Below, piece after piece: positions 1 through 9,251 of a stretch of DNA of 15,103 nucleotides (positions are counted from its first letter, which is position 1; every line of letters starts with the position of its first letter). Location of the stretch: contig FLMG01003913.1 of the NCBI GenBank assembly GCA_900088475.1, positions 1,229-16,331 on the forward strand, in the 5' to 3' direction. The position numbers and the translations under genes are program-made. The notes under the pieces were generated by a model. It searched no databases, had not been told where the DNA came from, and saw only the letters and a program-made list of their open reading frames with translations. Source of the stretch: Hyphochytrium catenoides. Taxonomy: Eukaryota; Sar; Hyphochytriomycetes; Hyphochytriales; Hyphochytriaceae.

Positions 1-31
<31 letters not shown>

Positions 32-59
32 GTCTCATTCTCTCTCTCTCTCTCTGTCT
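1..59. repeat. CT microsatellite in intron at left edge
   Basis: Nearly pure TC dinucleotide run, interrupted by two TGTC steps and a CATTC. It lies inside the incomplete intron that precedes the first visible methyltransferase exon and continues beyond the window edge. Positions 60-169 are unremarkable intron sequence ending in the acceptor CTCTCAG at 163-169. Confidence 0.9.
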
Positions 60-169
60 CATTCAGGTCTCGCTTTTCTGAGGCGGTTATGTCCTGCATC
101 TTTCTCCTTCGTGCTCTGTCTTTGATCTTCTGTGACGCTGCGTCTGGCTGACCGGCCCGCTGCTCTCAG

Positions 170-414
170 GCGGGTGCATCGATCGCATCATCAGAAAGCT
201 CTCCGCAATCAAGGGACCAGAGGCAGAGGCACCTAGCGAAGCTCTTGCACTGATGGTTAGGCTTCCCTCTCTCTGTGTCTCTCTCTCGCTTTTGTCTCTC
301 TTACTCTCCTTTCTCTCTGCTTTGTGTCTCCCTATTTCCCTTCCTCTTCTTTGTTCTCTTGTGCCTCGCTTTCCCTCTATTTTTCACGATATACTACTCG
401 GGTCCCTCTCCCTT

Positions 415-477
<63 letters not shown>

Positions 478-3400
478 CTATCCATTTCTCTCTCTCTCTC
501 TCCCTAAAGGCTTTTGCCTCATCCTGCCGTTGTTTCTTTCTTAGGCACTTTGTAACTCTTTCGGTGCTTTGCTCAACGCTTCGTTCTCTGCTTTCGCTTC
601 TCTTCTATCTTTTGCTCTTATGTCTTACTTCTCTCCTTCTCTTTATTTTGGCTGACGCGCTGCTGATTCAGATGTTGGAGGTGCTGGATCTGGCGCTGCA
701 AGACGAAGAGACTGCTTTACACTTTGGTAGGTCTCTTGTGCCGCATCCTCTCCCTCTCTTCCTTGCTCTCTCTTTCGGTCGTGCGTTCTCTCTCTCTCTC
801 CTCCTTGTACCACTTTGTTGTTGGTCTCTCTCCTTCTGTCTTTCTACTCTCTTTTTCTCTCTCTCTCTCCTCTTGACGTTCGGGAAGGCTGATCCTTGGT
901 GCTTGATTTACAGCGAGGAATGGCGGTCACTTGCTACTGCTGGATCTGCTGGAGCACGAGAGCGAAGAAATCGCGGAGGTAAGCAGGTGTCATTTCTGTC
1001 TCTCTCTTCTCTGCCTTGCCCTGCACTTTTCCTCTCCCTCTCTCTTTTTTCTGCAAACCCGGAACTGCAGTCCTTGGCATCGGCCTTTTCCTTCTGCAGT
1101 CTACTTTTGTTGCTCTACCTCCGACATCTTCTTTCTCTCTTAATCTTCTCTTTCCTCTCTCTCCTTCCATGAAGCCAGAAATGATCTCTAATATCAGTCT
1201 GTCTTCGTCTTTCTTCTCCACCCTCTCCCTTTTTCTCTCTGTAAATTACTCTCTCTCTCTCCCCCCCCTTGACACTCACACACACACTCTCTTATCTCTC
1301 TCTTTCTCTCTCTCTCTCTCTACACTCTCTCTCACTCTCTCTCTCACTCTCTTTCTCTCTCCATCTCTTCCCTTCTTCTCTTTCTCTTCCCCGGCCCCTA
1401 CTCGCGCCCTTCTTTGGTTCTATGGCTTTGTTTCTCACTCATCTGGGCCACTCCCCAACTTGCAGCTGGCGGCGATGGTGGTTTCCAGCTGCCATCCCAA
1501 GTCAGGCTTCCCGCGCAGGTAAGTTTGTTCATTATTGCTCTTTCTTCCCTTCTCACCCTTTCATCAATTCAAACACTTTCTTCAACAGGTCAATTCCACC
1601 TTCCGCTCCCTTTTCTCTCTCTCTTTTTTCTCTCTCTTTTTCTCTCTGTCATTTGGTCTCTCTCTCTCTCTTACTCTCGCTCTCTTTCTCTCTCTGCTTT
1701 CATTGCATGCATGTCTATGTCACAAATTCTTGGAGTTCCTATAGAGCCTTACATCTCGATCCCCTTTCCTTTTATTAGGCGCGCCATGCATTCAGACTTC
1801 CAGCCGCCTCACATCTACCACTTCGCTGCCCCAGGGAGCTCCAGAGGCTTTGAGGTTCTCGTACGTCCAGTGCTGGAGAGAATGTCTGGACAGGTGTGTC
1901 TCTTTACGTTCAACTCCCACTCTTTCTTGCTCTCCTCTCTCTCTCGCTCCTCGGAGTCTTCCTCTCTTTCCTGAGTTCTATTTCTCAACTTCTCAGAAAT
2001 CTTGTGCCCTCTCTTACTCTCGCCCATTTGAAGCGCCAAGTGCTGATCTCTCCTGTCAAGTGACGTTGTCTCTCTTCTTCTTCTCTCTTTCCCCCTTCTC
2101 TCTTTCCCGATCTGCACTTGGTGTGACCTTCTTGCTCTTTCGTCTCTTAGGTCGACACTGGCTACCGTATGTGGGGTGCAGCTGTCATTCTCTCTCGCTG
2201 GCTAGTGATGAATAGGTGAGCTCTCTACCGCCTTCAGCCTTCTTCTCCTTGCTGTCCCTCTTCCTTGTCCCTGCGCTCTCTTCTCATTCAGCAGAACCAT
2301 GTTCCTCCCTCTCTCTCTCTCTCTCTCTCTTTCTTTCTCTCACCTTTCCATGAGCCACCTAAGCCTCATCCTACTTTCTCCTCTTCTCTCTCTCAGTATC
2401 TTACCGTTTCTTTTCGTGGAATCTCTCTTTCGCTCTCTCTGCCTTTTGTCTCTCTTTTCTGCGCATTAGCTCGACTATCTTTAGTCCAGATAAGGCAGTG
2501 ATGGAGCTGGGCTGTGGTCTGGGGCTGCCTGGCCTGACTGCCACCTACCTCACCTCCTCTCCCATCATCCTGACCGACTACAACGGACACGTGCTGGAGA
2601 ATCTTAGCTATAACCTCAGGCTTAATGGATGCTGTTCAGAGAGTGAGACACAAGGAGAGAGAGAACCACTTCGGCGGGTTAGGTCTCCTGATAAGCTTGC
2701 GCCGGCTCGGCCCCTCAGTCAAGAGGTGACAGCAGTGATGCTGGACTGGGAGAGACTGGATGAGGTCAGTTGCCTGCGTCTCGCTTCTCCCTTCTTTTAG
2801 TCCTCATTTCTCCTCCTTACTTGCATACTTTCCAGGCTTGTAGACCTCGTCTCTTTACCTAGGCCACCTTAGCTTCTGGCCTCTAAAGCCAGACAGGGAA
2901 GACACTTTCAAGCCTCCTTCAATCGTCGTCCCGCCCATCTTTGCCACCGTTTCAACTATTCTCCTGCTCTCTGTCTCCCTCTGTGCTTCTGCATGCCATT
3001 TATCATGGCGTCTTTCTCCCTTCCTCCTCATTCTCCCCGCTTATGAGAGCTTTCAAATCCTCTTTCTCTCTCACTTCGGATACGTTTCTGCATCTCTGCG
3101 ACATTAAATCTTTTAACCTCTCAATGTTGGTCCCTGCGTCTCGCAGTTTGTTCTCCCCTGCGACGGAGTGAGAGTGATCCTTGGCAGCGACATGATCTGC
3201 CAAGAGGCGGACGCACGAGGAGTCGTGGCCACGCTAGATAAGCTATTAGACGATGATGGTAGCAACCTTCCTATTTCGTTTTCTCTCTCCATGTGCGCAG
3301 ATGCTACTGCGGATACTGCCACTTTGCCCCGTCCCCACCCCACCCCACCTTTCTCTCTCTCTCACTCTCACTCTCTCTGACTCTCTTTCTGTCTCTCTCT

Positions 3401-4356
3401 TCGTGTCTGTGTCTCTCGGTTTACTCTTTCCATTCTCTTTCTCTCTTCCCCTGTTCTCTTTTTTTGAGGACAATACCGTCCTGGTTGGCTCTCCCGTACT
3501 CCATACTTTTGTTTGTCTAGCCTCTCTCTTTTTTATCCTCTCTTGAAAAGCTTCGCTAACTTTACCTTCAACTGGCAACTTGACTCCTACCAGCTATCGC
3601 ATACTTTGTGCTCCCTGCCCCGCGGTGCCGCTACGGAGTGGACGCTCTTGCCCCTTTATTGCAGAGTAAGACCCTAAGTTTCTCAACCTCCTTCCTCGAC
3701 GTTTATCTCTTTTGTGGGCTATCCCGGTCGCGAGCTACCTTGACTCATATCACTCTCCCTCTCCCTTCTTTCTTTCTGTCTTGCTTATCTTTTGCCTTCG
3801 GTTTTCTCTCTTTCTTCTTTGGGGTTTTCTTACTTTCTCTCCTGGTTTCTCTCTCTTCGTCTCTCTTTTGCACTTCCTCTATCGATGAGGCTCGCGTTAT
3901 CACGTTCTATTTTCCTTTACCTCAACTCTTTTTCTTACTTTCTTCATATCTTGTTTTGAACTCTCTCTTATTTCTCGTTAAATTTCCCCATCGCATTGCT
4001 CTGACTCCCGATCTTTTCCTGCGCACTTCCTCTTCTGCTCGATAGTCCTCGCATATGTTCCGTAGCTGCCTTCCCCTTTCTCCTTTCTAGTCGATGCCTT
4101 GGCTGGCTGAATGTGGTCCTCTCTTTTTTGTCTGGTCGCTAGTTCTGTTGGCGTCCTTTCTCTTTGTTGTCTCTACCTCTTCTACACACCTAATACTACT
4201 TTCCTCTCTTTAGAGCGCGGGTTCAGGTTCAGCCGGCAAGCAGTGCAAGAGTTGCCCGAGCAAGAGTACCTTCTGAAGGGTGTGGAAGGCGCGGGAGAGC
4301 TCGAGTTTGAGCTCTATATCATCCAGAAGGCGAGCACAAGCGCTGCTGTGGCGTAG
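170..4356 (+). CDS. Family-16-type class I SAM methyltransferase with ARM-like N-terminus (5' partial, spliced)
   Basis: Probable S-adenosylmethionine-dependent protein (lysine) methyltransferase; substrate unknown. Ten exons join with matching phases: 170-255, 672-726, 914-978, 1466-1518, 1779-1893, 2151-2215, 2470-2764, 3147-3258, 3594-3665, 4214-4356 (TAG 4354-4356). All introns are GT-AG, giving 352 residues plus a split first codon. The first visible exon begins in phase 1 after an AG acceptor, so the true start lies left of the window. Residues about 20-80 resemble an ARM repeat (ARNGGHLLLLDLLEHESEEI). Residues 125-145 carry the TGYRMWGAA segment usual just before the Rossmann core. Motif I is MELGCGLGLPGL (157-168), followed by the acidic LTDYNGHVLENL (180-191), VMLDWERLDE (235-244) and ILGSDMIC (255-262). 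The usual family motif D-x-x-Y/F reads DMIC here. About 30 extra polar residues sit at 201-232. The methyltransferase fold is seen directly; lysine specificity and the ARM call are inferred. Exon 1 and its weak GTTAGG donor are the least certain parts. Confidence 0.85.
419..506. repeat. Compound microsatellite (TC)n-(TCTA)6-(TC)n in intron
   Basis: A pure TC run of 19 copies (421-458) passes into six TCTA units (457-480) and then returns to TC. It lies in the 416-nt intron 256-671 of the methyltransferase gene. The compound form suggests slippage with an internal tetranucleotide birth. It should be polymorphic between strains. Confidence 0.92.
2310..2340. repeat. CT microsatellite in intron
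   Basis: TC run with a few TTTC steps inside the 254-nt methyltransferase intron 2216-2469, on the same strand polarity as the other repeats in this gene. Confidence 0.85.
3349..3420. repeat. CT-rich microsatellite tract in intron
   Basis: TC-rich tract with CAC, GAC and TGTG interruptions inside the 335-nt methyltransferase intron 3259-3593. It is less pure than the other CT runs in this gene, so older or interrupted. Confidence 0.8.
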
Positions 4357-4368
4357 AGAGGCGGAGGC

Positions 4369-4405
4369 AATAATAATTTATTTCTTTACTTTCTAAGTTA
4401 TTATT
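4369..4405 (+). other. A/T-rich stem-loop just after the methyltransferase stop codon
   Basis: The arms AATAATAATTTA (4369-4380) and TAAGTTATTATT (4394-4405) pair over 12 positions with one U-G wobble, around a 13-nt pyrimidine-rich loop (4381-4393). It begins 13 nt after the TAG at 4354-4356, so it should lie in the 3' UTR. The left arm contains AATAAT, close to a polyadenylation hexamer. It may be a 3'-end processing or stability element. The pairing is seen directly; the function is inferred. Confidence 0.6.
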
Positions 4406-5267
4406 ATCTAAGAGTAATGCTATCGGAGTGTTCCAAAGATCTAGGGCCTTCCTTTGGCCAGCTCTTCAGAAGGATAGTGCAGCGTGTTAGCAAGTCCCTC
4501 TGTTTTCGCGTGACTTCTCTCTCTTTTATACTCTCTCCTTCTCTCTGCTGTCCTCATCCCTCGCCCTCTTCCGCAACCTTATCTGTTTCGCTTTTTCTCC
4601 CTCATGGATGAGGGGCCAAACAAGTCCTCTGCAGCCCTGCCTTTCGCTGTCTCCAGCCTCTTTCAAGCTCAGGGAGAGAGAGGTAGGTGGGCACCTAGAG
4701 CTGAACCTTGGTATCGAAGCACTGATGCGGACGACGGACAAGGTCATCTTCTTTCACTATCATACTCATCATGCAGCCAGGGAACTTTAGTCCCGGATGA
4801 CCAATGATGATGAATCCCAGAGCTCCATTGAACGGCCCCAAAAAAAAGCTCTGCAAGCTCGAGACTCGAGACCCTGAAGATCGACGCTGCGGTGCCATCA
4901 CTGCCAAACCCTCATTGTTGAAAGAGACGTGAAGACACGAAACTTGGTGTCCTAGACCGTGGGGGACAGCAATGTCGTACAAAAATGTCTAGTGTTTTTG
5001 CTATTATATATGGATATGCTTCTTGGCTGGCTTTGGGTGAACCGAAATTTACTTTGGCCGAAAGGATCATCCACCACCCCCTTTCCAATACAAGAGGTGG
5101 CCCAATAAGGTAATAACGAAAAGGGCTTGGGCCTATTTTTGGCATATCCCAAGGCGACAATAATTGGTAAGGCAATGTCTTTGGAATGCTACCTATAAGC
5201 GTCTCACATTATAAGTATGATTTGATATAATGCTACGGCTCCACCGACATGGAGGAGATGCGAGAAT
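4406..5267. other. Intergenic region without a supported gene
   Basis: Positions 4406-4620 keep the CT-rich look of the introns to the left. From about 4790 to 5260 the composition shifts to mixed and more A/T-rich sequence with no CT runs. Short open stretches exist on both strands (for example + 4608-4790, and - 4982-4695 which opens with TTG). None has a recognisable domain, good start context or splice support. The segment probably holds the 3' flank of the methyltransferase gene and the promoter region of the next gene. No TATA box or other promoter element can be named with confidence. Confidence 0.5.
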
Positions 5268-5363
5268 ATGAGGATAGGACTGGTAACGGTTTTATGGAAA
5301 GTGCACTTTCCGTTTCTTGACCACAGAGTAACGGCTGAGTGCACTGTCTCTCCCTTCCAGTAT

Positions 5364-5418
<55 letters not shown>

Positions 5419-5490
5419 AAGCAGCGGGTACAGCTGAGTGGACTGCTGTGGAGGAACTACTAACGGGCCGAGTCCGTCCTCCTCCCTTTG
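5268..5490 (+). CDS. Possible first coding exon of the membrane-protein gene
   Basis: An ATG at 5268 opens a frame through the (AG)23 run and into a non-repetitive stretch, AAGTAEWTAVEELLTGRV, that looks coding. A GT donor at 5491 (GTGCTT, weak) and an acceptor TTGTTAG ending at 5890, behind a long pyrimidine tract, would remove a 400-nt CT-rich intron much like those in the upstream gene. The phases agree: the exon ends one base into a Gly codon, and the long frame at 5891 needs exactly one base. Joined to 5891-9129 this gives 1,153 residues. The model is an inference: the donor is weak, and the alternative is that everything before ATG 6235 is 5' UTR. Confidence 0.35.
5367..5412. repeat. 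(AG)23 microsatellite, possibly coding
   Basis: Pure AG run of 46 nt. It is purine-rich on the + strand, opposite to the CT runs in the methyltransferase introns. It is open in the frame that starts at ATG 5268, where it would encode alternating Arg-Glu. Because 46 is not a multiple of three, changes in repeat number would usually shift the frame of that possible exon. Confidence 0.92.
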
Positions 5491-5890
5491 GTGCTTCTCT
5501 TCTCTCGTCTCTTGTTCCTTTTCCTCATCTCTCTCCTTCCCTCCGCTTATCCCCCCATCTTTGTGTTCTCTTCTAGTCTGTCTCTTCTCTTCTCTGCTCT
5601 CTTCAGCCTCTTCTTCTGGTCGCCTCCTCGCACGTTGTATGATCTTTCGCCCCTCCTCTCCCTCTTGTCTTTGGCCGTCGTACCTCTCCTGGCTCAAGTT
5701 CTCTTCTTTGATCTTTCCCACTGTTCCCTTTTGGCTGGCATCGGCTCCGTTACGTTGTACCTTCCTCTACTTCCACACCCACTGCTGAATCGTGTTGAAG
5801 TTTGGCCGTTCCTCTCTCTTCTCCAGGTGCTGGCGCTGCGGGCCAAGTGATCCGGGACTTCAGCTCTTTGCCTCTCTTGCTGTTTGTTAG
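5491..5890 (+). other. Pyrimidine-rich block, likely intron of the membrane-protein gene
   Basis: About 400 nt of CT-rich DNA with the same character as the methyltransferase introns, ending in TTGTTAG (5884-5890) after a T/C tract. It starts at a possible GT donor (5491). It could be an intron in the coding region or in the 5' UTR of the downstream ORF. The acceptor is convincing; the donor is not. Confidence 0.45.
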
Positions 5891-6234
5891 GTTCGTCTCA
5901 TAGGGAAAGGAAGAGAAAGAGACTTAGCCTTCCCTCTTTCTGGGCAAGAGCAAGTGGCCTCTGTTATTTAGATGGAGGTTATCTCTTGCTCCTGCGTAAA
6001 GAAGAAATAAACTGCAAGAGAGCTGCAGGCGCAATTGCAACCTCTCCAAAAACAGATGAGGCGCTGGTAGGTAGAGCAGCCCGGAGTTATCCACAGATCA
6101 TAGATTTATTATTAGAGAGAGCCTCGTGGAAAAAGATAGATAGAGCGGGCTGCAGGCCGAATGGAGGATCACCCACGAAGAGGCTTAGCGAGTGCCTAGG
6201 GACCTCTTTGACCCATCAGCATCGTTGTGACACA

Positions 6235-9129
6235 ATGTCAGCAGAGACAACATGCACAAAGGTAGGCTGGGGCGAACAGAAGGTGGTAGAGAGCAACAAA
6301 CACGATCAAGAAGATGATGAGGTGGCTCAAAGACATGCGACGGGGAAATCTAGCTCCTCACCACAGTCCTTTGGCTCTTCATTCGCCTGGTCCTCCCGCG
6401 GGGCCAAGATGGCTCTCTGGCTGGCGTTGGACTGCAATCTGACGATGATTGGCAGCTTTCTCTGCCTTGCTCTTGTCGCCAGTATCCGGTACTTCTTGCT
6501 CGTCTCCCGTCCTCTCTGTCAACACTATCTCCAGTCGTACTGCTACGACGACGTCTTGCTCACATACCAGACCAACAGCAGCCTTGCAGGAAGAGAGGCG
6601 TCAGAGCAGCAGCAGCAAGGCCAAGGCCATCTAATAGGCTCCGCCGATGAGATTTTTGCGGACTTCCTCTCCCAGAGACCTTCCATTTTGAACTTTTCTC
6701 ATCACTATTACTATGCAGATGGGCCCCGATATCTCTATGCTGTCATCTTCGCGGGGCCGTTGGGCATGCTGCTGGCTCCGTACCTCGCTCTAGAGGCCTC
6801 TGGTTGGAGATGGAAGGAGATCTTTGGCAGCGTGAGGCAGTTCATGGCGGTCATCTTGTTGGGATGTGTGGCTATGCCGCTGTCTTTTGTCTTGGAAAGA
6901 GCGCTAGAGAGCTACCGCTTCTCCTTTGTCACGTACAGCACCTTTGCAATCCATGGCTGCATCGTCTATTTTTTCTACTCGCGCTATGCTCTCTCTTCCT
7001 CCTCCTCGCCCTCTCCTCCTCCTGTTTCGCCCTCCACAACTAGCAGGTCGTCCATTGAAGCTGAGGGAAGCAGGGGAATGGGCCACTTCTTGAGCTTTCT
7101 GGCCTCTTTTCTGTCATTGCCTTGCTCAGGTAGCAGGCGCCACTCTGTCGTCCGACAACAGCAGCTAGACCTATCCCGGCGGCGAAGCTCTATAAGAAAG
7201 CCATGGGAGGCTCAAAAAGAACCAATCGAGACGTCTGCTGGTCAGACAACACCTTCTAACACTTTAGTAAGAACAAGCACAGGCAGCGTCCTTATTAAGG
7301 CCTGCGGCCTCCATGCACTGATGCTTCTCCTCAGCTTTGGACTATTGATTGTGGCCCGCTTCTTCTCCCAGAAAGTTGTCTTCTCCTTCCAAGACACCTG
7401 GAAAGACCGCATCGCTCTCTCTCTCGCGGTGGGGATCGTGGTGCTGCTCAGTCAGACGGCGGTAGATTGGGCCAGGAACGTCTTCCGCAGCCTGGGTCTC
7501 TATTATTCAACCAGTCGGAGGAGAGGAGACAGAAGAAGAAAGCTGCCCCTGTGCCTACTGGTACAAGGCAAAGCTGGTGCAGTGGGGGTGGTAGGAGAGG
7601 AGAGGAGACAAGAGGGAGGAGAGAAAAGAGAGTTCAAGAGAGAAGAATTAGAAAGTTCCAGAGCAGGGAATGCGGAGGAGGCAAAGAACAATCTGGGCAC
7701 CTGGACACAACCGCCGTTTGGCAACAAAGAAGACAAGGACAGAGAGATGACCAAGAGGAAAACGGACGATCTAGAAGAGAGATGGGAAGCAATGGACGGC
7801 GACAGAGGGAACGGATCACCACTACTAGAGCCCCCTCTTTCTCTCGCCTCTCCTCGTTCTCTCTCCTCTAGTACGGCTTCTTCTTCCTATGACGAAGCTC
7901 CTCTCCTCCGTGCACCTCCTGCGAGAGGAGATAATTCTCAGATGCAGCAGCAGCCTTCCTTACCTTCTCTCTCTAAAAAGATCAGTGTCTCCCCCAGACC
8001 AGAGGCCTCTTCTCAGTCCCATTGTTACGAAGCGACGACAAAAGAAGGGAAAACCTCATTAACAGTAGAAGCAAGGTCGACTGTGGGAGAGAAAGACATC
8101 TTAGAGGGAAGAAGACAGGAAGATGGACAACGGGGAGGAGAAAACGAAGAAAAAGAGCTAGCAAGAAAGGCAGCAGCAACAGCAGCAGGGAAAAGAGAGA
8201 CAGCGAAGAAGGGCGGAGGCGTACGAGGAGAAGAGTACTTTCCTCTCGCTTCTATCTTTTTAAGCTCCTGTCTGGTGTGTCAGATGGCCCTCAGGCTCGG
8301 AGACCCCGCTGACTTCTTCTCTGCCTTGGGCTCCACGGGCATTATCTCTGTCCCCCTCATGCTCATCGCGCACTACTGGGCTATAAGGAAGCCTCTGCGT
8401 CTTGTCGCAAGCAAAAGGAGGACGAAGAAAGCCTCTTTGTCTTCGATTTCTTCCCTCATCTCGACTCCTCGTAGAGTGGCTTCTCCTTCTTCTTCCACGG
8501 CCTCTCCCAGGATGCCATCTCTCTCTCTTCATCAGTCAGAAGGCGGACATCAGAAGAAGAGAGCCTCAGGGGAGCAACAGAACGAGAAGTGGGAGACAGA
8601 GAGAAGGGAAAACGACGACGAAGAGGAGGCGGCCAAGGCGTACATTATCTATGAGAAACTGGTCTTCGCAGATCTGGCGCTCGCCACTTTGTATCTTAAC
8701 TTTGTCCTTGCCGGCGCCGTGGTGGCGCTCCCTTCTCACGCAGAGTTCCTCTATTTGGAGCTCTTCTTTGGCGGCCAGTGCGCTCAGGCAGAGAGAGAGT
8801 CTCTATGGCGAACGCCTGTCACTAGCAAAGCTTCTCTTTCCTTGTACGTCTTTCTGGCTGCGGCAAATACTGCGCTTCTTCTTCTCTTCCTCGCCATCTT
8901 AGAGCTCGCTAAGGTGCGAGTACTGAAGCGCTGGCGAGAACTGCGTTGGCGTCTTCTGAGGACAGTGCTTCTTGGCTGGCTCCTGACACTGAGCTTCTCT
9001 TATCCAACCATGCAATGTCACTTCTTGATGAAAGCCGCGCGGTACACCCTCAAACAGTACTTTGACAGCTGTCAGGACCATTGGACACCGCTCGTGATGG
9101 AGGGAGAGACCATCCGGTTGCCAACCTAA
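6235..9129 (+). CDS. Unrecognised large multi-pass membrane protein (minimal ORF)
   Basis: I do not recognise the family. From the first in-frame ATG of the uninterrupted frame (6235) it has 964 residues and ends in TAA at 9127-9129. About eleven hydrophobic segments are visible, at residues 62-92, 166-188, 203-222, 233-253, 355-378, 393-413, 668-690, 697-720, 809-834, 866-890 and 907-926. Three hydrophilic low-complexity linkers separate them: 254-350 (Ser/Pro/Arg), 416-666 (Lys/Glu/Arg/Ser, about 250 residues) and 721-800 (Ser/Lys/Glu). The C-terminal tail is about 40 residues. There is no ATPase, kinase, cysteine-knot or obvious transporter signature. The frame stays open from 5891 (about 115 more codons before ATG 6235), so the true start may be upstream by splicing. 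The location is an internal or plasma membrane (inferred). The absence of introns contrasts strongly with the gene to its left. Confidence 0.75.
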   Translation: MSAETTCTKVGWGEQKVVESNKHDQEDDEVAQRHATGKSSSSPQSFGSSFAWSSRGAKMALWLALDCNLTMIGSFLCLALVASIRYFLLVSRPLCQHYLQSYCYDDVLLTYQTNSSLAGREASEQQQQGQGHLIGSADEIFADFLSQRPSILNFSHHYYYADGPRYLYAVIFAGPLGMLLAPYLALEASGWRWKEIFGSVRQFMAVILLGCVAMPLSFVLERALESYRFSFVTYSTFAIHGCIVYFFYSRYALSSSSSPSPPPVSPSTTSRSSIEAEGSRGMGHFLSFLASFLSLPCSGSRRHSVVRQQQLDLSRRRSSIRKPWEAQKEPIETSAGQTTPSNTLVRTSTGSVLIKACGLHALMLLLSFGLLIVARFFSQKVVFSFQDTWKDRIALSLAVGIVVLLSQTAVDWARNVFRSLGLYYSTSRRRGDRRRKLPLCLLVQGKAGAVGVVGEERRQEGGEKREFKREELESSRAGNAEEAKNNLGTWTQPPFGNKEDKDREMTKRKTDDLEERWEAMDGDRGNGSPLLEPPLSLASPRSLSSSTASSSYDEAPLLRAPPARGDNSQMQQQPSLPSLSKKISVSPRPEASSQSHCYEATTKEGKTSLTVEARSTVGEKDILEGRRQEDGQRGGENEEKELARKAAATAAGKRETAKKGGGVRGEEYFPLASIFLSSCLVCQMALRLGDPADFFSALGSTGIISVPLMLIAHYWAIRKPLRLVASKRRTKKASLSSISSLISTPRRVASPSSSTASPRMPSLSLHQSEGGHQKKRASGEQQNEKWETERRENDDEEEAAKAYIIYEKLVFADLALATLYLNFVLAGAVVALPSHAEFLYLELFFGGQCAQAERESLWRTPVTSKASLSLYVFLAAANTALLLLFLAILELAKVRVLKRWRELRWRLLRTVLLGWLLTLSFSYPTMQCHFLMKAARYTLKQYFDSCQDHWTPLVMEGETIRLPT

Positions 9130-9251
9130 TGGGAAAATGATGGAGAGAGAGAGAAAAAAAAACATAGGATAAAGAAATCATTTGTCAGGGACAGAACTAT
9201 GCTCCTGTGTCCATGAAAGTGGTCATATCTTTCCTCTTGTGAGCCATTTCT

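Noticed and set aside
253-1974. Long open frames on the + strand made of Ser-Leu repeats
   Set aside because: They are translations of CT microsatellites within introns. They cross convincing exon-intron borders of the methyltransferase gene and have no domain content.
4608-4790. Small + strand ORF ending in a non-repetitive segment (GIEALMRTTDKVIFFHY)
   Set aside because: It looks mildly coding, but there is no recognisable domain, the ATG lies inside CT-rich filler, no partner exon joins with confidence, and the opposite strand is open too.
4695-4982. - strand ORF of 95 codons after the methyltransferase gene
   Set aside because: The frame opens with TTG rather than ATG, has no known domain, and overlaps another equally plausible frame. 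Chance opening is likely.
5099-5133. Inverted repeat GGCCCAA / TTGGGCC
   Set aside because: Arms of only 7 nt with a 21-nt spacer. Expected by chance in a window this size and not tied to a gene feature.
5884-6234. Start of the membrane protein at position 5884
   Set aside because: That codon is TTG and lies within a splice acceptor tract. A eukaryotic start there is unlikely; ATG 6235 or a spliced start at ATG 5268 is preferred.
7503-8179. - strand ORFs antisense to the membrane-protein linker
   Set aside because: They are complements of Lys/Glu/Arg-rich coding sequence. They show only Ser/Leu low complexity and no independent start or domain.
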